Positions 54,238-57,672 of a DNA stretch of 57,672 nt are shown here, in pieces. Source of the stretch: Alphaproteobacteria bacterium (GTDB lineage Bacteria; Pseudomonadota; Alphaproteobacteria; Micropepsales; Micropepsaceae); contig JAFBAL010000058.1 of the NCBI GenBank assembly GCA_019247845.1, forward strand, positions 1-57,672, given 5' to 3'. Position 1 is the first letter of the stretch. Every line of letters starts with the position of its first letter. The position numbers and the translations under genes were made by a program. The notes below the pieces were generated by a model. It saw nothing but the letters and a program-made list of their open reading frames with translations. It had not been told where the DNA came from and made no database searches.

Positions 54238-57200
54238 GCTTCTCGTCGGTCTTCATCCGCCGGCCGGTCGCCACCACGCTGCTGACGATGGGGTTGGCGC
54301 TGGCGGGGATAAGCGCCTATTTCCTTCTCCCCGTCGCACCTCTGCCGAACGTCGACCTGCCGACGATCTTCGTCTCGGCCTCGATGGCGGGCGCCTCGCC
54401 TGAGACGATGTCGACCAGCGTGGCGACGCCGCTGGAGCGGCACTTGGGCACCATCGCCGACGTCAGCGAGATGACCTCGTCCAGCTCGGTCGGCTCGACG
54501 CGCATCACGCTCCAGTTCAACCTGGAGCGCGACATCGATGGCGCCGCGCGCGACGTGCAGGCGGCGATCAACGCGGCGCGCGCCGACCTTCCGGCCTCGC
54601 TCAAGTCCAACCCGACCTATCGCAAGATCAACCCCGCCGACCAGCCGGTGCTGATCCTGGCCTTGACGTCGAGCACCTTGTCGCCCGGCCAGATCTACGA
54701 TTCCGCCTCGACCATCGTTCAGCAGAAGCTGTCCCAGGTGCCGGGCATCGGCCAGGTGCAGATCGGCGGCTCGTCCTTGCCCGCGGTGCGCGTCGACTTG
54801 AACCCGCGGGCGCTGTTCAAATACGGCATCGCGCTGGAGGACGTGCGCGCGGCGCTCTCCGCCGCCAATGCCAATGCGCCGAAGGGCGCGCTGGAGAGCG
54901 GTGCGCTCAAATACCAGATCGCGGTCAACGACCAGGCGCGCACCGCCGACCAGTACCGCACGCTGGTGGTGGCCTATCGCGACGGCGCGGCGGTGCGCCT
55001 CCAGGACGTCGCGCGCGTCAGCGACGGCGTGGAGGACGTGCGCAACATCGGCATGACCAACGGCCAGCCGGCCATCATCGTCATCCTGTTCCGCCAGCCC
55101 GGCGCCAACATCATCGAGACGGTCGAGAACGTGAAGCAGGTGCTGCCCGAGCTTCAGGCCGCCATCCCGCCGTCGATCAAGCTCATCGTCGCCAACGACC
55201 GCACCGGCACGATCCGCGCCTCGCTGCACGACGTGGAGAGCACCATGGCGATCTCGGTCGGGTTGGTCGTGCTGGTGGTATTCCTGTTCCTGCGCAGCGG
55301 CCGCGCGGCGCTGATCCCGTCCGTCGCGGTGCCGTTGTCGCTGGTCGGCACCTTCGGGGTGATGTACCTGGCGGGCTTCACCCTCGACAACCTGTCGCTG
55401 ATGGCGCTGACGGTGGCGACCGGCTTCGTCGTCGACGACGCCATCGTGGTTCTGGAGAACGTCTCGCGCCACATCGAGGACGGCATGCCGCGCTTCGAGG
55501 CGGCGCTGACCGGCGCGCGCGAGGTCGGCTTCACCGTCTTGTCGATGAGCCTGTCGCTGATCGCGGTGTTCCTGCCGATCCTGCTGATGGGCGGCATCGT
55601 CGGGCGCTTCTTCAACGAGTTCGCTTTTGTGCTGGCCAGCGCCATCCTGATCTCGCTGGTCGTGTCGCTGACCACCACGCCGATGATGTGCGCGCAGCTC
55701 GATCTGCACAAGCCGGACGGGAAGCAGGGCCGGCTGCTGACGAAAGCCGAGCGCGTGTTCGACTGGAGCCTGGGCGTCTACGACCGCTCGCTCGCCTGGG
55801 CGCTCGGCCATTCGCTGTTCGTCGTGTTCGTGCTGATCCTGACGGTCTTCCTCAACTTCTATCTCTACATCATCGTGCCGAAGGGCTTCTTCCCCAGCCA
55901 GGACACCGGCGAGATCATGGGCGGCATCCGCGGCGACCAGTCGATCTCGTTCCAGCTGATGGAGAAGAAGTTCTCGACCTTCGTGAAGATCATCGCGGCC
56001 GATCCGGCGGTGGCCAACGTCACGGGCTTCAGCGGCGGAGGCGGGGGCGGCCCGCGCGCGGGAGCGGTCAATTCCGGCAACGTGTTCATCCAGTTGAAGC
56101 CGCTGGCCCAGCGCGGCGGGATGTCGACCGACGAGGTCATCGACCGGCTGCGCGACAAGCTGGGCGGCGTCTCGGGCGCGCGCCTGTTCCTGCAGGCGGC
56201 GCAGGACATCCGCGCCGGCGGCCGCCAGGGCCAGGGCGCCTATCAATACACGCTGCAGGCCGACACCCTGGACGAGCTGAACGAGTGGCTGCCCAAGATC
56301 ACGAATGCGCTGCAGGACGTGCCCGAGCTCGAGGACGTCAACTCGGACCGCGAGGACAAGGGGCTGGAGGTGGACCTCAAGATCGACCGCAACACCGCGG
56401 CGCGTCTGGGCATCTCGACGACGCAGATCGACAACACGCTCTACGACGCCTTCGGCCAGCGCCAGGTGTCGACGATCTACAACGACCTGAACCAGTATCA
56501 TGTGGTGATGGGCGTGGCGCCGGAGTTCTGGCAGAGCCCGGAGACCCTGAGGGACATCTACGTCTCCACTTCCGGCGGCGCGGTGTCCGGCACGGCGGCG
56601 ACCGGCGCGGTCGCAGGCACCACCACGCTCGACGCGGCCGAGACCGCCGCCGACGTCGCCTCGGACACGGTGCGCAACCAGCAGCTCAACGCGCTCACCA
56701 ATTCGGCGCGCGGCAATGCCTCGACCGGCGCGTCGGTCTCGACGAAGGTGGAGACCATGGTGCCGCTCGGCGCCTTTTCGAGCTTCGGGCCGGGCACCAC
56801 GCCGCTCTCGATCAACCATCAGGGGCCGTTCGTCGCCGCGACCTTCTCGTTCAACCTGGCCAAGGGCAAATCGCTCGGCGAGGCGACGGCGGCGATCGAG
56901 CGCACCATGGGCGCGATCCACGTGCCGGTCTCGATCCATGGCGGCTTTGCAGGCACGGCGCAGATCTTCCAGCAGTCGCTGAACGGCGAGTGGCTGCTCA
57001 TCCTGGCCGCGATCCTGGCGGTCTATATCGTGCTGGGTGTGCTCTACGAGAGCTACGTCCATCCGCTGACGATCCTGTCGACCCTGCCGTCGGCCGGCGT
57101 CGGCGCGGTGCTGGCGCTGCTCGTCGCACGCACCGAGTTCAGCCTGATGGCGCTGATCGGCGTCATCCTGCTCATCGGCATCGTCAAGAAGAACGCCATC

Positions 57201-57530
57201 ATGATGATCGACTTCGCGCTGCAGGCCGAGCGCGAGCAGGAGCTTCCGGCGCGCGAGGCGATCGCGCTCGCCTGTCACCTGCGCTTCCGTCCGATCATGA
57301 TGACGACCTTCGCCGCGATCCTGGGAGCCCTGCCGCTCGCCATCGGCTTCGGCACGGGAGCGGAGCTGCGCCAGCCGCTCGGCATCGCCATCGTCGGCGG
57401 GCTCGCGGTCAGCCAGGTCCTGACGCTCTACACCACGCCGGTCGTGTATCTCTATCTCGACCGCTTCCGCCTCTGGGCCAAGCGCGGCTGGGATAGCTGG
57501 TACGGACGGCTGGTCGGCGATATCGCCTAG
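54234..57530 (+). CDS. RND efflux permease (MdtC-like) with an extra 60-residue insertion
   Basis: A 1098-residue paralogue of the preceding permease, starting [20 protein letters not shown]. The proton relay is in [20 protein letters not shown], and [19 protein letters not shown] occurs in the second half. It is about 85 residues longer than its partner. The excess includes a low-complexity Ala/Thr/Gly/Ser segment at about residues 777-842 (56563-56760) in the second periplasmic loop and a Gly-rich stretch near residue 602. It is coupled to the upstream permease by a 4-base overlap and forms the last gene of the adaptor-permease-permease operon. Confidence 0.94.
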   Translation: MSFSSVFIRRPVATTLLTMGLALAGISAYFLLPVAPLPNVDLPTIFVSASMAGASPETMSTSVATPLERHLGTIADVSEMTSSSSVGSTRITLQFNLERDIDGAARDVQAAINAARADLPASLKSNPTYRKINPADQPVLILALTSSTLSPGQIYDSASTIVQQKLSQVPGIGQVQIGGSSLPAVRVDLNPRALFKYGIALEDVRAALSAANANAPKGALESGALKYQIAVNDQARTADQYRTLVVAYRDGAAVRLQDVARVSDGVEDVRNIGMTNGQPAIIVILFRQPGANIIETVENVKQVLPELQAAIPPSIKLIVANDRTGTIRASLHDVESTMAISVGLVVLVVFLFLRSGRAALIPSVAVPLSLVGTFGVMYLAGFTLDNLSLMALTVATGFVVDDAIVVLENVSRHIEDGMPRFEAALTGAREVGFTVLSMSLSLIAVFLPILLMGGIVGRFFNEFAFVLASAILISLVVSLTTTPMMCAQLDLHKPDGKQGRLLTKAERVFDWSLGVYDRSLAWALGHSLFVVFVLILTVFLNFYLYIIVPKGFFPSQDTGEIMGGIRGDQSISFQLMEKKFSTFVKIIAADPAVANVTGFSGGGGGGPRAGAVNSGNVFIQLKPLAQRGGMSTDEVIDRLRDKLGGVSGARLFLQAAQDIRAGGRQGQGAYQYTLQADTLDELNEWLPKITNALQDVPELEDVNSDREDKGLEVDLKIDRNTAARLGISTTQIDNTLYDAFGQRQVSTIYNDLNQYHVVMGVAPEFWQSPETLRDIYVSTSGGAVSGTAATGAVAGTTTLDAAETAADVASDTVRNQQLNALTNSARGNASTGASVSTKVETMVPLGAFSSFGPGTTPLSINHQGPFVAATFSFNLAKGKSLGEATAAIERTMGAIHVPVSIHGGFAGTAQIFQQSLNGEWLLILAAILAVYIVLGVLYESYVHPLTILSTLPSAGVGAVLALLVARTEFSLMALIGVILLIGIVKKNAIMMIDFALQAEREQELPAREAIALACHLRFRPIMMTTFAAILGALPLAIGFGTGAELRQPLGIAIVGGLAVSQVLTLYTTPVVYLYLDRFRLWAKRGWDSWYGRLVGDIA

Positions 57531-57672
57531 CAGGCTGTTGAAGAATTATCCCACGGCTTGGCGATGAACTCGGCTTCATCGCCGTTGTCGAAGTCGATCT
57601 CGCCGACGAGGGAGCCGTCTGGCTGTAGTTCGGCCCATCCGTGGCCGCCGGCTTCGTCCATCTCGCTGTTGC
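57527..57672 (-). CDS. C-terminal fragment of a small acidic protein, 5' end outside the window
   Basis: The minus strand is open from the right edge to a stop at 57527, giving 47 codons ending in [11 protein letters not shown]. The sequence is acidic and hydrophilic ([29 protein letters not shown]), with no recognised function. The last codons are encoded by CAGGCTGTTGAAGAA (57531-57545 on the plus strand), a sequence that resembles the ends of some insertion sequences. Its stop overlaps the stop of the convergent permease gene by a few bases. It might be a passenger of a mobile element, but only the edge is visible. Confidence 0.45.
   Translation of the reverse strand, partial: NSEMDEAGGHGWAELQPDGSLVGEIDFDNGDEAEFIAKPWDNSSTAC

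Overview
The window is GC-rich, densely packed DNA with no intergenic gap over about 165 bases. It reads as a chromosomal segment of an alphaproteobacterium. Supporting this are a pair of invasion-associated-locus-B (IalB) family proteins, a short 6-phosphogluconate dehydrogenase, an XRE regulator of the type common in that class, and Kps/ExoQ/GumC-like envelope polysaccharide genes. An S46 peptidase narrows this only weakly. No tRNA, rRNA, CRISPR array or complete insertion sequence was seen.

Layout. (1) 1-4544: 3' part of an S46 serine peptidase followed by a secreted M16 metallopeptidase. (2) 4647-7143 (minus): ribosome hibernation factor, cyclopropane fatty acid synthase and pirin. (3) 7274-11818 (plus): hutI-hutU-hutH histidine degradation genes, joined by 4-base overlaps and followed by a coupled 66-residue membrane protein. 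(4) 11797-25328: an ABC-transporter-type capsule locus. It holds a sulfotransferase on the minus strand, then a plus-strand run: TPR-glycosyltransferase, second sulfotransferase, TPR protein, a 1239-residue lysine-rich protein with a heparinase-like C-terminus, a TPR/half-glycosyltransferase, KpsM-like permease, KpsT-like protein and KpsE-like protein. (5) 25381-28041 (minus): UDP-GlcNAc 2-epimerase, 6-phosphogluconolactonase and 6-phosphogluconate dehydrogenase. (6) 28107-32379 (plus): a phosphonate monoester hydrolase-like enzyme and two polytopic membrane proteins. (7) 32360-38297 plus the regulator (minus): a three-enzyme fusion (GH18-like, NodB deacetylase, GT2 synthase), an AI-2E family membrane protein, a fumarylacetoacetate hydrolase-family enzyme and an XRE regulator. 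(8) 38895-48100 (plus): a Wzx/Wzy-type exopolysaccharide locus with deacetylase, initiating sugar transferase, WecG-type transferase, flippase, two GT2 enzymes, Wzy-like polymerase and Wzc-like co-polymerase. Two IalB proteins follow. (9) 49574-57530: an RND efflux operon (adaptor and two permeases, MdtABC-like). The right edge holds the tail of a small minus-strand gene.

The centre of the window is therefore an envelope-polysaccharide island with two export logics side by side (ABC-type and Wzx/Wzy-type) plus a synthase fusion. Two sulfotransferases suggest that one product may be sulfated. No outer-membrane exporter (Wza/KpsD) is present in the window.

The most unusual part is 12538-25328. 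Its only ABC ATPase-like protein has lost the Walker A lysine, the Walker B acidic pair, the signature motif and the H-loop histidine. It sits beside a protein with a roughly 315-residue Lys/Ala repeat linker between two copies of the same domain, and beside a glycosyltransferase consisting only of the N-terminal GT-B half. The Wzc-like protein at 46085-48100 is likewise a short, degraded kinase. The adaptor of the RND pump carries an unexpected four-cysteine tail.
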